From the NCBI GenBank assembly GCA_963969345.1, contig OZ017770.1, positions 6,333,246-6,397,245 of the forward strand: a stretch of 64,000 nt of DNA, read 5' to 3'. Shown here piece by piece: positions 50,860-62,082 of this stretch. Every line of letters starts with the position of its first letter. The stretch's first letter is position 1. The translations under genes and the position numbers were made by a program. Origin of the DNA: Turbatrix aceti. Lineage: Eukaryota; Nematoda; Chromadorea; Rhabditida; Panagrolaimidae. The notes beneath the pieces are model-generated. The model was not told the DNA's origin. It worked only from the letters and a program-made list of their open reading frames with translations, and ran no database searches.

Positions 50860-52435
50860 ATGATTGCGAACATGGCTGCCGCTTGGCTTAAACTTTTTTG
50901 CATCTGCTTGTTGTATCAGGCTGCGAAAAGCTGCGCGGACGGCGGAACTGTAGGTGATTTTATCAAAAAAAAAATGAATTTAATTTGAATTTGCAGGGAC
51001 CCAGATCGACCCATCTGTGGCAGATTAAGCAGCACAACCGCCCTCCGGTCTACCTTTTTGGTAGCATTCACATGCCTTGGCAAAAAATTTGGCCAAACGG
51101 TAAGTGAAATTTTTATCGGACTCAAGAGCAAATTCGTTTTTTTTCAGTTAGTCGACACGTACATAACGCCTTTTTGGTTGCAAATACCGTTTTTCTCGAA
51201 TTGTTGATAAACGAGAAAACAGCTCAAGTTTTAACCAGTTGCCGGGATCTTCCATCAAACAAAACTTTAGATTTATTTATTGGCCGTAAATTGTTTCGAA
51301 AAATAGACAAATGTATGTATTGTTTTTTCACCTGTTTTTTGAATAATGTTGTTTTTTAGTTCTTACAAAACGAATGAAAACGCTCTCGGATCAAGCCTTT
51401 GGCAACCGACCGGGCGTCGGCAAGAACATGCAGATGTTTGCGCAGTTCTATCAGTCAACAGCCAACTGGCAAATCCGCAAGCCAGCTTGGATCCTCATTA
51501 TGTTGCTAAACCTGATCAAGATCGAAGAGAAACACGATTCCGCGATCCTTGATGCTTTCCTGGCGCAGGAAGCTCTGAGACAAAAGAAGCAAGTGTTTGC
51601 GCTCGAAACTGTCGAGGAACAATGCAGTCCGCTGAGCGACCTTTCCAACAATGAGGTGAGCTTTGAGTTACAATCACAGAGACAACTGACAAACATATTG
51701 GCTTACAGATAGCGCTGGCCATCAGATTGACGTTAGATCATCTCATTAAACAGAGTCTCCTTCCGGCTGATGCTCCCTCTTCGAATGTAGATATTCTCAA
51801 AGAATACGAATGCGGGAACCTCAGTGATAACATTTTTGAGACAACCAGCTTCTTGAAAGTTGCTCCACCCGGTGAAAAACTGACGGTATGCTTTTTTTAC
51901 ATCGCGTCTGCAGTCGGATCATAAATTATTTGCAAGTTTTCTTTTCCAGTTGCAAGAAAAAATTCAAAATAGCATCGTTGACAGACGTAATTCCATCATT
52001 GCCCGTCGTCTCACAGATTACCTTTTGAAATCCAGCACTGACGTCGTTTTCGTTGTGGTGGGCGAAGGTAAGAACCAAATTGTGGTAAAAGCTGTGGTTT
52101 ACATTTGACAAATCTTTTTAGCACACTTTTTGGGTAACAACAGCGTCATCGCACAACTTAAAATTCTGAACCGCGCGATGGACATTAAACCTATTGATGA
52201 TGACATTCTCGACATCGTTGACGTCAGTCCCTTTTCGACGTCAAATATCAGGAACATGTGGCAGCGGGGTAAGGAGAAAAATCATGGGAGCGCTATCCAG
52301 AGCGATTATAAACTGTGGACAAGTGAGTATCCCATCGAGGTCTTTGAGCCGTCAAGTGCCGTTAAAGCCATCTTGCCTTTTCCCGTGATTTTTCTCATTT
52401 CGTCGGTTGCTATGTTTATTGTTACTTGTTATTAA
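50860..52435 (+). CDS. TIKI-like metalloprotease (TraB/PrgY fold)
   Basis: Membrane protease of the family that clips the N-terminus of Wnt ligands. Exons 50860-50949, 50997-51099, 51148-51312, 51360-51655, 51709-51885, 51950-52067 and 52122-52435 give 420 residues. A signal peptide (WLKLFCICLLYQAAKSCA) is followed by the catalytic domain with both family G-x-x-H motifs (FGSIHMPW and GEAHFLGNN), the conserved acidic VFLELL, LDAFLAQEALRQKK and the EEQC block. A C-terminal hydrophobic helix (VIFLISSVAMFIVTCY) anchors it as a type I protein. Length is shorter than vertebrate TIKI1/2 (about 500). AATAAA is at 52439-52444. Start could also be the ATG at 50872. Activity on Wnt is inferred from family. 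Confidence 0.92.
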
Positions 52436-52489
52436 ACTAATAAAAATGCATTATATAATAACGATCAGGACTGAAAGAGTTCCCAGCGT

Positions 52490-53463
52490 TTATGGCTTGG
52501 TGTAGAGGCTGTGGCATAAGCTGCTACATAAACCCTGGCAAAATTGCTTCTTTTTAAGCTGAATGCGTCCTAAAAAATACCTGTTGGTCCAGATGTTTTC
52601 TTGAGTACACAAACTTACCAACGTTGATCGATTTGATGATCATAGAGCCAGAACGTTGGTCAAAAACTTTGCAGCTGTACGTTCCCTCGTCGATCTCGTT
52701 CCGATAATTTGAAATTTGAAGAATTTGATTGTCAGCAAAAAATGCGTATCCCCGTTCAGACTCTAGGATGAACAACAACAAATTTCAAAGTTGTCACGAA
52801 AAGAAAAAAAAACAAAAAAAACATACTGGGTGTCAGGGCAACAATGCCCTTTTCCCACATAGTGACAACTTCTGCTTCGTGGGTCGGCTTAATGAGACAC
52901 GAGATGTTGAGTGATTGCCCGTCCTTAGGCGACTCAATGTCTGTCAGGTCGTCCAGAAATTGAAGTTCCTCTGCAAAAGGACATCAGACGTATGCAATCT
53001 GATTGGAACTAATTTACCAAAAAACGTGATATCGATGACAGCACTTTTCTCAGTTCCATTGTAAGCTGCGGTGCAAATGTAAATACCATTGTCTGCAAGA
53101 AATCCCTTCTTGATCAGCAAGCTGGCTGTAAACGGATCCAAGATCCGGATTTCTACAGAATTTGTACTAAAAATGCACCCCGTGGTAGTCATTAAAAATA
53201 CATAAACGATAACCTACGCATTAACGGGAATTTTCCAAAGAAGGGTTTCCGGTTGTTCGCCTTCTGGAAGACCAGTTACTCGACAAAGTACAGCCAGACG
53301 GGATCCGATGGGCCTTTGACCAACTTGACGAAGTTCGGGGTTTGGACTAAGCTCGACGTTGAATGCTGAAACGTACAAATTACCTACAACACCGGTACTT
53401 TTTTAAGTTACCAGCAGTCGAAGTTGCAGCAACAAAAAATATAACGACCAAAAGATTGTTCAT
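52490..53463 (-). CDS. Secreted two-immunoglobulin-domain protein (ZIG-like)
   Basis: Six exons, 53463-53412, 53365-53218, 53166-53018, 52970-52827, 52762-52619 and 52569-52490, encode 238 residues. The first exon is a signal peptide (MNNLLVVIFFVAATSTA). Ig domain 1 has the Cys/Trp core VLCRV, LLWKIP and DNGIYICTAAYNG; Ig domain 2 has NISCLIK, TMWEKG and DEGTYSCKVF. There is no membrane segment; the last exon adds a short Cys-containing tail. Two-Ig secreted proteins of this size resemble the nematode zig family that maintains neuron positions; that role is inference. The gene converges on the TIKI gene with only 54 bp between stop codons. Confidence 0.88.
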
Positions 53464-54037
53464 CTCGACACTGCAAGCCGAAGTCACCGTTCGCCGGTGA
53501 TAAAAAGCTCAGATTTGGCGATCGGGCCGGCAAAAACCCAATACCCCGGTGACAGAGGCAAGAAATTAATCGCCGGCTGTCATCGTCTGCCCGAGATTAG
53601 TGAGATGGGTTCAGCTGAGTCACAAGACACCAAGTTCGACCACGTTTAAACTTAATATGCATGTCCATTACTCGATGAATTTGAATTTTGCATACTTTGA
53701 GGAGGTTGTAGCTTAAAAATTAGCAAAGGCAAACAAAAAAAACTTCGCGCATTGGCGTTGTGGACCAAAAGCATTCTCCCCTCGTTTATTCATTTGGAGG
53801 TCAATTGGCAAACCATACATTTGCGATCTTGCGGTACTTGTATTCACTTCGCGACGCTCTTGAAAGCGTTATCATCATTCCTGGGTTTTTGATGTTTCTT
53901 GAGCATCGCAGCAGGATACCCAAATTGGTATTGTTATGAATAAATTTTCTGTGCATGTCAAGGTGCGTTTTTATAATTCTCACTCTTCGTTGGCCGACTA
54001 CGTTGGCTACGTGGTCGTTTCAGACGAACAGTAAACC
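53464..54037. other. Divergent spacer between the Ig gene and MRTF
   Basis: AT-rich shared upstream region of the minus-strand Ig gene and plus-strand MRTF. No element recognised. Confidence 0.45.
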
Positions 54038-57000
54038 ATGGCATCCGCGTCGACAGCTTTACCAATTTTACCCAAACTGCCGCCCCCCATGCCTCTGTAC
54101 CTATTGCCAGTAACGATCTCGGTGGTGCCGAACGCACAAGCGATCAATGGCGGTCGGGTCAACTTGCAGGGCCCAACTTGCAGGGACAAGCCTGCAGGCA
54201 TGAATATTACCGTGGTCAATGCAAGAACAACTGTTGGACCACCTGTGCCACCACCGCCGCCCCCGGCTGCTTTGCTCAAGCGCTGCAAACGTCGTTTACC
54301 AATCCTTATTGATCAACGATCTTTGAAGAAAAATTTGCAATCAAATAAACAAGGTATGTAAGAGTGCACTAAACAATAAATCAATTGTACATAACCTTTA
54401 TTTTTCAAGCTCTCCAAGTAAAATTAGCTCGACGACCAAAAGCACAGCAACTTATTGACAGAAACATCTTGCACAGTGAGTTTTTCATACAATTGAAGAA
54501 AAAATTTCAATGCTATTTACGCAACGGAGGTTACATTGAATTCAGTCATGGCATGATCATGTTTTTACTGTTGTTTTTAACAGTAACCTCAAAATACTGA
54601 GAATTGAAGATCATGTTTCGAGTACTTTTACACATTATTGTTCATTTTTTTCGTTTGTGTTTACGTTGATGTGACTGAATTTTTCGACAAGTGCATAATT
54701 GCAGCGAGGATGAGGTATTCCCTTCACGTGTCTTTCGTCAAGAAAATTCCTTCATTTTTGAGCTGCTATTTATCTTGTTTTCACTAGCTCACAAAACATC
54801 TGTCAGGCATTTCCGATTTTAAACCTCAACTTTAAATTATTTTATCATTTGTAAAGGTTTTACTTCTTGTGAATGAAAAAAACAAACGGCAATATGTCTG
54901 CCGTCACACAGCAAGTTTTTATTGACAACGAAAATATTTTTAAGTCATTTATTTCAAATCTACACACAGGAAACGAAACAACTGATGCGAGTTTCACCCG
55001 ACTCTTGAATACCTTTTTATCATTGTCACTGTCCATAGATGTTTGTTTGTTGACAACTTTGTCTGATCTAACCGAGATCAACTTTGAGGTAGAGTAGGAG
55101 GCTTTTTCGATCTCCGTGCGATCGAGCCTCACATTTGGCAGGTAGTGCGTCACTTGGCTTGTTTATCTCACGTTTTTTGCAAAAAAATATTATGATGTTT
55201 TGTAGAAAATCCTAGGAGCATTGTGTTTGACACACGTTGTACAGAATAAAATCGGTTCATGGGAATATTACTGTATCACATTTCTTACGCACTTTTTTGA
55301 ATTCTTGTCTCAATAGTCAGCGTTCAAATATTTGTTCGCAGTTAGTGTTAGAATGCAAAACGTCAGTGACGAGAGGAAATCACCGGCTTTAGTTTCATGA
55401 GTTCTTTTCTAGCTCTTTAAGATGCACTTTGAGTATGCTGGTTAAGTTATGCTGCTTCCACCGGGTCAAGCCTCGACTTTTATGTTACCGTATTTCATAA
55501 ATAAACTCTCCTTGATCGAATATTCTTCAGAAGAACTGATTCATATTTTAGTCCGAAGAAAATGATAACTTTCAAAGTTTTGATTTACGGCAATATTTGA
55601 CGTTAGACGCATCCGTCTGTGTTGCAATCATGTTTTTGTGAATCAGCGCGAAGAAAAAAACGGATCATCGTCTGGTGTTGTCTTTTTTTTGTGTCGTGCT
55701 TTGTCATTTTTATCCATTCTATCGAAAAATACATCTGTTTTCAATATAAATCTCGGAAACATTTAAAAAAAGTGGTGCGTATATGAATGCTTTTACTATT
55801 AGTCAAATTCTTTGCTATCTATATCGCATAGTTGACGACGTCAGCAAACCGACCTGAGGGTTCAATCCTTCATGCTGGGATGTACAAATAATGGGCTGCA
55901 ACGCTACCTTTTGATTTAGTTTTATTTCCCCTGACGACGGCTCGGCATTTTGTATGGGATCCAAATGTCGTTGGTTGCGTTGGTCGAGACAAGCTAATTG
56001 CCCTTCTAATTTCAATCACGAAAAGGGAACCATGTGGATGGTAAATTGAGACATCTGAAAACTTTTTTGTGTCCCCCGCCTTTTTTTGTTACTTTTTTTG
56101 TTTTCTGATTGCTTAATTCAGCCCACGCGGCATTTCTGATTAACCAACTTGTAACTCGTGGTATGATTTGGAAGAAAATGTCATTTTACTTTCATCAACT
56201 CGGAGATTTTTCTGTTTGTTTACCTTCCTTATCCGCTTTATATCTAAGTTCTGCAGATTTTTATGCTACCTTTTTTTTTTGTTTTATCGGATGTGTATAA
56301 AACTGATCCGTTGAATATTTTCACCCGGGGAAGGCATGAGAAACATATGCGTTTTTTCCGCATTTTGAGTGCTCGTTTACTGGCTCGGCCTGTCTCGCTT
56401 GCATACGAACTGCCGCAATCGCAGTTATGAAGTTGAGCATTGAGACATAATGCTGGAGCAAGCATCTTTTTTACTGACTTTGTTTCGCTACTCCCGTTCT
56501 TTTTACAAACGCTGCAGGCTTTTGTTTGGCGGGTTGACGGATTTGACACGCTACTGGATCACTTCTATTTTTGGCAGATCAAAGATGCCTGGGGAAGTAA
56601 TCTTTCTCCTCCCTCACTTATTTTTTTGCAAGAGCCGTCAGGATAGCATTTATCAATTTACGTACTCAAAGTTTGGTTTCCACTTGAGCATTGTTTTTGA
56701 AGTACTCTTCGTCAAGTTTTGTTTGAGCGAATATACGAAGTCTTCTGTAAAAGATTTTTTGTTTCTAGCTAATACTACTCTTTTTTTGTGCTATTTAAAA
56801 ACGAGGCATCCAAATTCCTGAAAAAAATTTACTGTGTGCTCACTTTTGCTACCGTCAACATTTGGTTTTTTAAGATCCGATTTTTTTGACATTTTTAATT
56901 ATTTGAAGTTATGATTTTTAGTCTGATTTCCTCTTCTTTGGAATCTCACGGAATGCGTTTATTCTTAGTGCATTGTTTTCGACAGAACATCCACGGGCAT

Positions 57001-60000
57001 TTTTTGGTTTTTTTAGTGGAGTGCTTTTAACCTGCATTTCCACCCACTGTTCGCGACAGCTGTTCAAAACTTCCGGTGTTTTTGACCAAATTAATTCGCA
57101 CGTCAATGAAACAACAGCTTTTTGTTTTGTTTCAACGAACTCACGTAAAGCGGTCTGTTTTTTTCAGACTCTGGCATCGATCCGCTCGTGCAGGTGCGCG
57201 GGCAATTGCTGAAGCGCAATAAGCTTGCCGACAATCTTAACAGCAAGCTAAGGACACGTCCCGGGCCTTTGGAGCTCGTTACAAGAAAAATTTTGCAAGT
57301 GGATGCAGATTTGGAACAAGCTCTTCAAGGTGGGTGGATTGACTGCTTTTTTTTATGTGTTTGCACTTTTATTTGTTTACATGGTGTGTTTTTTCTTCTA
57401 ATTGACAAGTTTTAGAAGGGCGAGTACTCTTCACGCCGACGTCTAGCGTTTCGAGTGAGGAAGTCGATCAGCCAGCGATGATATCAACCCAATTGCCCCC
57501 CAGTCAATTTGAGAATGTCACCCCTACGCCCCACAATCCTCCGGCTATCCTGTCCGGAGGACCGAATCCAAAGATGCGTAAGAAATCACAACCTCTGTTT
57601 CGTACGACTACACCGTATGATTCCATCAATACACCCAAGCTGAAGCTAAAAAATGCAAACGGCAAAAGACCAGTTGTGGACGCAAGTGGGGGGTTCGTTT
57701 GTTCGCCCATGATTCAGGAAAGCTCTGTATCGCCTATGGAGACTGATGATCTCGATAAATCACAGCAGGAAACGAACTACGAGATTACCCTCAAACAGCA
57801 GCAAATATTTTTGCAGTGGCAAGAGGTATAAAGAAATGTCATTAAATTTTAACTGATTTTTATGCATTTTTTTGCAGGATCACTATAAGAATCCCAATTC
57901 GGGTGAGATCAATGTCATGACACCTGCTATGAGCAGCACGACGAGTAGCTGCTCAACTCCCCTCCAGTCGACAGACGCACACAGCACACGAAGCAGTAGC
58001 TTTAGCGTGTCGTCAACGCAATCAACAAATCCTGGCATGGTTCAGTTTTCGTCTGCGTGTTCACCCAGGCTGTCACCCACAACTGAGGATCACAGCAGCA
58101 ATTCAAGTGACGCAAAAAAGTCTAAAAGCAAATTGTCCGACTTTAAAGTTTCCGACCTCAAGAATGAATGTAAAAAACGCAATCTACCTGTTTCCGGTTC
58201 AAAGTCGCAGTTGCTCGAAAGACTCAAGCCCTACGAAGAAACTATTGTCGCATGCACGGGGATTTCGACCCCTTCATCGGAGACCCCGGAACACAACGGA
58301 TGCGTAAACACATTTTCTGTGCGGTCAGCGAATCACAATGCGCACGACGTTATCCATGATTACCTGAAGACATACCAGCCAAGTCAGCAGAACCAGCCGC
58401 TCATTCTTCAGTTTTCCGGGAACTCAAAGCCACCCCAAGTTGTTCAGGTATGTTTGTACCGTTGTTTGTTGTTTATTTCACATTTTTTTGTTTTTTTCAA
58501 TACTATATATTTCAGCTTGTCGACTCGAATGGATCAGTTGTCGGTGTAGCGACTATGCCATGCACCACCACTCAAACCGTGCAACAGCGGACATGTAACT
58601 GCGATCAGTGCAATTCAGATTGTTTCGTCCAAAATACATCGACGGCACATGTGGCGGATGCTGCAGCGAAGTCAAGCGAGCCTACATTTAGCTTTTCGCA
58701 AATGGGCTCAGGAGGACAGGTGAGCCTTCAATCATGTTTTAACTCTGCGGAGAAGAGACAACAACTCCTCTGCCAAACTTTGCCTTCGATTAACACATTG
58801 TTGACTTTTTGCAAAGATCACTGCATCGGTCTTGAAATTTATCTTTGTCACCCTACGAACGATCACACTAAAGTACAATCTGTGTTTTCAGTTTACACTT
58901 GTTGAAACTTCGTCATCGGGAATTTGCACTGAATCTGCGCATCCGATGGCACCGAACTGCGCGGGATGCATTGCCGCGGCATCTCAGTCGGCTATGAAGA
59001 TAGTCGCTTCTGAACTCGCTTCGACGAATGTATCTCGTCCGCCCATCATGTTGACTAGCTCATCACCGGTTGTCAGCACGGAGACATCACCCCCAACCCA
59101 GACGTTCAACTCATCGGGTCCCAAAGACGACGCTGACGACTATGATGATCGCTGCTCGTTGCGAGCAACTACCACACCTCGTCGCCACAGTATACCTGCG
59201 TTCGTAGCGCCATCGGTGCAAAATAACAGGGAACAGTTGATGTCGCCTCATTCAACGGAACAACTTGTAAATACAAATGTCGACACGCCAAGTGACACTG
59301 AGATGACCCAGGACGACATCGATGATCTGTCAGTTATTTTTTGCCTTTGTTTTTTTTTCGTATATCAGTGTTGTTTTTGATTTTTAGTCTCACGGCAAAA
59401 ACTTTTACACAGCATGAGGAGAATCTCCGGCTACAGCATTCGAAGATTGAGGATCTGCAGGCCGAGTTGACAAAGGCGCAGGAACAACTTCGACGGGAAC
59501 AAAAACTAATCATTGCAGCAAAAAAGCGGCAATTGGTTACTGACAAGCGGACAGGTAAACAAGTATCTCCTACCGATGTACTCCTTAACAGTTTGGATGT
59601 CAAACAGTTTAACAAACTTCACATCCAACGCTTCCTCCAACACAAATCACAACAACAATTGGCAATCGTAAGGACACTGACAGGCTATGCTGGGTGATTT
59701 TATTCATTTTTTAGAGCCAGGCAAACAACTATGAAAATCTTCTACAAGTGGAACAAAAGCTGCAAGAGGAGCTCCACGTCGAGCAGGCTATCCAGGACAT
59801 TGCCCGTTTGATCAAACAAGACGGACGTACTGCACTCTTGATTGTTCAGCTTTTACGTAGGTATCAACTTGAGCGCAATCATCAACTACAACAAGTAGCT
59901 GCTGTGCAACAACAAAAGCAACAACAGAAACAGCCATCAACTCCCACACCTTCGAGAGCGGTGACCGGAGAAACTTCATCCACGAAAGCAAATGAGTTGA

Positions 60001-61213
60001 ATGGGGGTTCCGGTCGGTGCTCTGCTGCGTCCTCGAATTCGGTAAACAACGACGTCAACAACAAGTCAAAGTCTTACACCTCCGCATCGTCAAATAATGC
60101 TGTGACGCAGATTGTCGTTATCGACGATGCGCCTGCGGTTTCTCCATCAGTTACCAAACCGATTACGGAAGAGCAGCCCCGACCAACTAAGACGGCTGTT
60201 CGCAGCCGATCTCATCACACTCGGACCACCAAACGCAAGCCCAAGGAGACAAATGGCACCAATGATGATGCAACTCCCAAGACCACGTCGACCTCCAAGG
60301 TGGACATGGAGGAGATATTTCGCACGGTTATCGCTGATGCCGCTAACAAAAGCGCGGAAGCTGTTATTCAACGCAGCGCTGCCTATGATGCGTCGTCTGA
60401 TCTGGTGCCTCAGTTGAACGGATTTCACTTGGTTGGCAACAGTGAAGATGGATCTAACTCAACCGAGGATCCCGCAGAGCGGGGAATTTCTATTCCATAC
60501 GCACAGGAAAATGGTACCGGCGAAAACGAAGTCACATTTGTGCCTGCTGAAGTTCATCAAAACGAAGCTTTATCTATTGAAGACGGTCAGGTTGCATATG
60601 GGCAAGGTTGTAACAACTTTGTCCAGGAGTCATCGATGGAGGACATTGATGATCTCATGGCGGTGCTTCGTGATGACCAAGGTTTGTTTTTTTTGTCCAA
60701 GCAAAAAAATTGGTTTCATGTTTTTTAGAAGGAATTAGCAACATCGAAGACGGCAATGGCAGCGCCCTGCTCGGGTACACGGCCGTTGAACTCGCAAACT
60801 TCCTGGCTGCGTCAGAAATTGAAAATAGCAATGTCGTTCCGAACGACGTCGCTTATCAGGAGTACAATGCAGCGACCGGCGATCAATTCATCTATGGACT
60901 CGAAAATTCTGCCATACGCGGCTTTGATCACCAAGGCACCTATGAGACTATCGATGACAAATCGAATAGCGCTGATCCCGAAGTCTACATTGAACCTCAC
61001 CAAGAACAAGTCATCAACGATGTGCTTAATGGAAGCGTACAAAATGTGGGTGTTGTTTTTCTGGTTCAAAAAGTCGTTACTGTTTATCATATTTTATTTC
61101 AGGCGGATTGGCTTGACAATTACCTGCATTCTCCTCTGACAAACGATAGACAGTATTCAATTGCACCCGCACAGCAAGTTTTTGTCCAGCGGTCAATGGA
61201 CGCCTTTGTCTAA
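54038..61213 (+). CDS. MRTF: Myocardin-related transcription factor (RPEL-SAP-coiled coil)
   Basis: Actin-regulated co-activator of SRF. Exons: 54038-54353, 54410-54475, 57168-57329, 57416-57825, 57878-58447, 58516-58719, 58892-59328, 59388-59667, 59715-60681, 60729-61045, 61103-61213. Total 3840 nt, 1279 residues. A Pro-rich N-terminus precedes an RPEL motif (QVKLARRPKAQQLIDRNILH, about 108-128) and a second (LRTRPGPLELVTRKIL), which bind G-actin in relatives. The third vertebrate RPEL is not found. A SAP domain (DFKVSDLKNECKKRNLPVSG, then SKSQLLERL) lies at about 400-440. A Gln/Glu-rich coiled coil (about 720-870) gives dimerisation, followed by a long acidic, Ser/Thr-rich region as likely transactivation domain, ending with ADWLDNYL. 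Intron 54476-57167 is 2.7 kb. AATAAA is at 61727-61732. The exon 2 acceptor is aag, not cag. Confidence 0.92.
54476..57167. other. Large intron of the MRTF gene
   Basis: At 2.7 kb it is about fifty times the usual intron size here. AT-rich with T-runs. I found no exon that would supply the missing middle RPEL motif. A minus-strand open segment within 56330-56430 translates to a Cys-rich stretch resembling a transposon-linked endonuclease fragment (see findings). A plus-strand 123-codon frame at 56450-56821 overlaps it and has no splice context. Confidence 0.6.
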
Positions 61214-62082
61214 ACCCATGACCCCTCCTCACTCCATGTCTTACTTACATTCTTTTGTGTTTTTTACATCTATTTTCACTGCGTTTTCCTGGTACCGTCT
61301 ACTATCCTAGCTTTTCTTCCTCCATGCCAAATTTCATTCCCAATTTTTTGTTCATTCAAAAACTACCACCAAAATCCCACATGTTACCTTCTGGTTTTCT
61401 TCCGCTTTATACAATGCCTTAATCACGTTTTTTTGTCACATATCTCTTTTAACCCTGATTATTTTATGCTTTTGTGCGCTCAATGACACATTCAAAAGGT
61501 GTTTGTATTATTCCACTACCGTTTTATCTTATTCCAAAGCCAATAGATTGTTTAGTGATTTGGTTTATTTTTTATTGTTTTTTATGCGTGGCATTCATTC
61601 CCCCCAGAACAGCGATCCCGAGGAGAAGGCAGCAACGCGTGTCAATGCTTGATTACAAAAATCATGTCTATTTATTCTAAGGAATTACGTTTAATTCGGA
61701 TAATGATAAGATAAAAATTATTGTTCAATAAACGTTTTGCTTTTGGTCTGTTTGAAATTGAAAACACTAGGGAGGCGTGTAAGGGAGTGCAAATTTAGCG
61801 AATTTGGGTGCCACTTGTGGTGCCAGTTGGTCATCTTTCGTTTATCGCAATAGTATTGCTTAACTGACCCTGTACTCTAAGACAAATAGCGATAAGCAAA
61901 ATTTAGGAAGCGTTTGTTTTTAAACTTTTCTCAAATTGACAAGCGATCAAACGGGAAACTCAAAAATCGTCAATTCATCCTTCTAAGTAGTCAGTTGATC
62001 GCTCGTTCCTGCATATTTGCAGCCTGCTGGTTGAATAATAGTTGAATAAACAGCCAAGATCCGATCGAATTACCCTGATCAA
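61214..62082. other. Intergenic region: MRTF 3' UTR and upstream of the FN3 gene
   Basis: Pyrimidine-rich 3' UTR with AATAAA at 61727-61732, followed by about 350 bp upstream of the FN3 gene. Nothing else is seen. Confidence 0.5.

Noticed and set aside
55866..55880. tRNA B-box-like ggttcaatcc
   Set aside because: No matching A box, acceptor stem or anticodon arm at the right spacing; a chance match.
56450..56821. 123-codon plus-strand frame in the MRTF intron
   Set aside because: Phe/Leu/Ser-rich composition from T-runs, no splice phase with MRTF exons and no motif.
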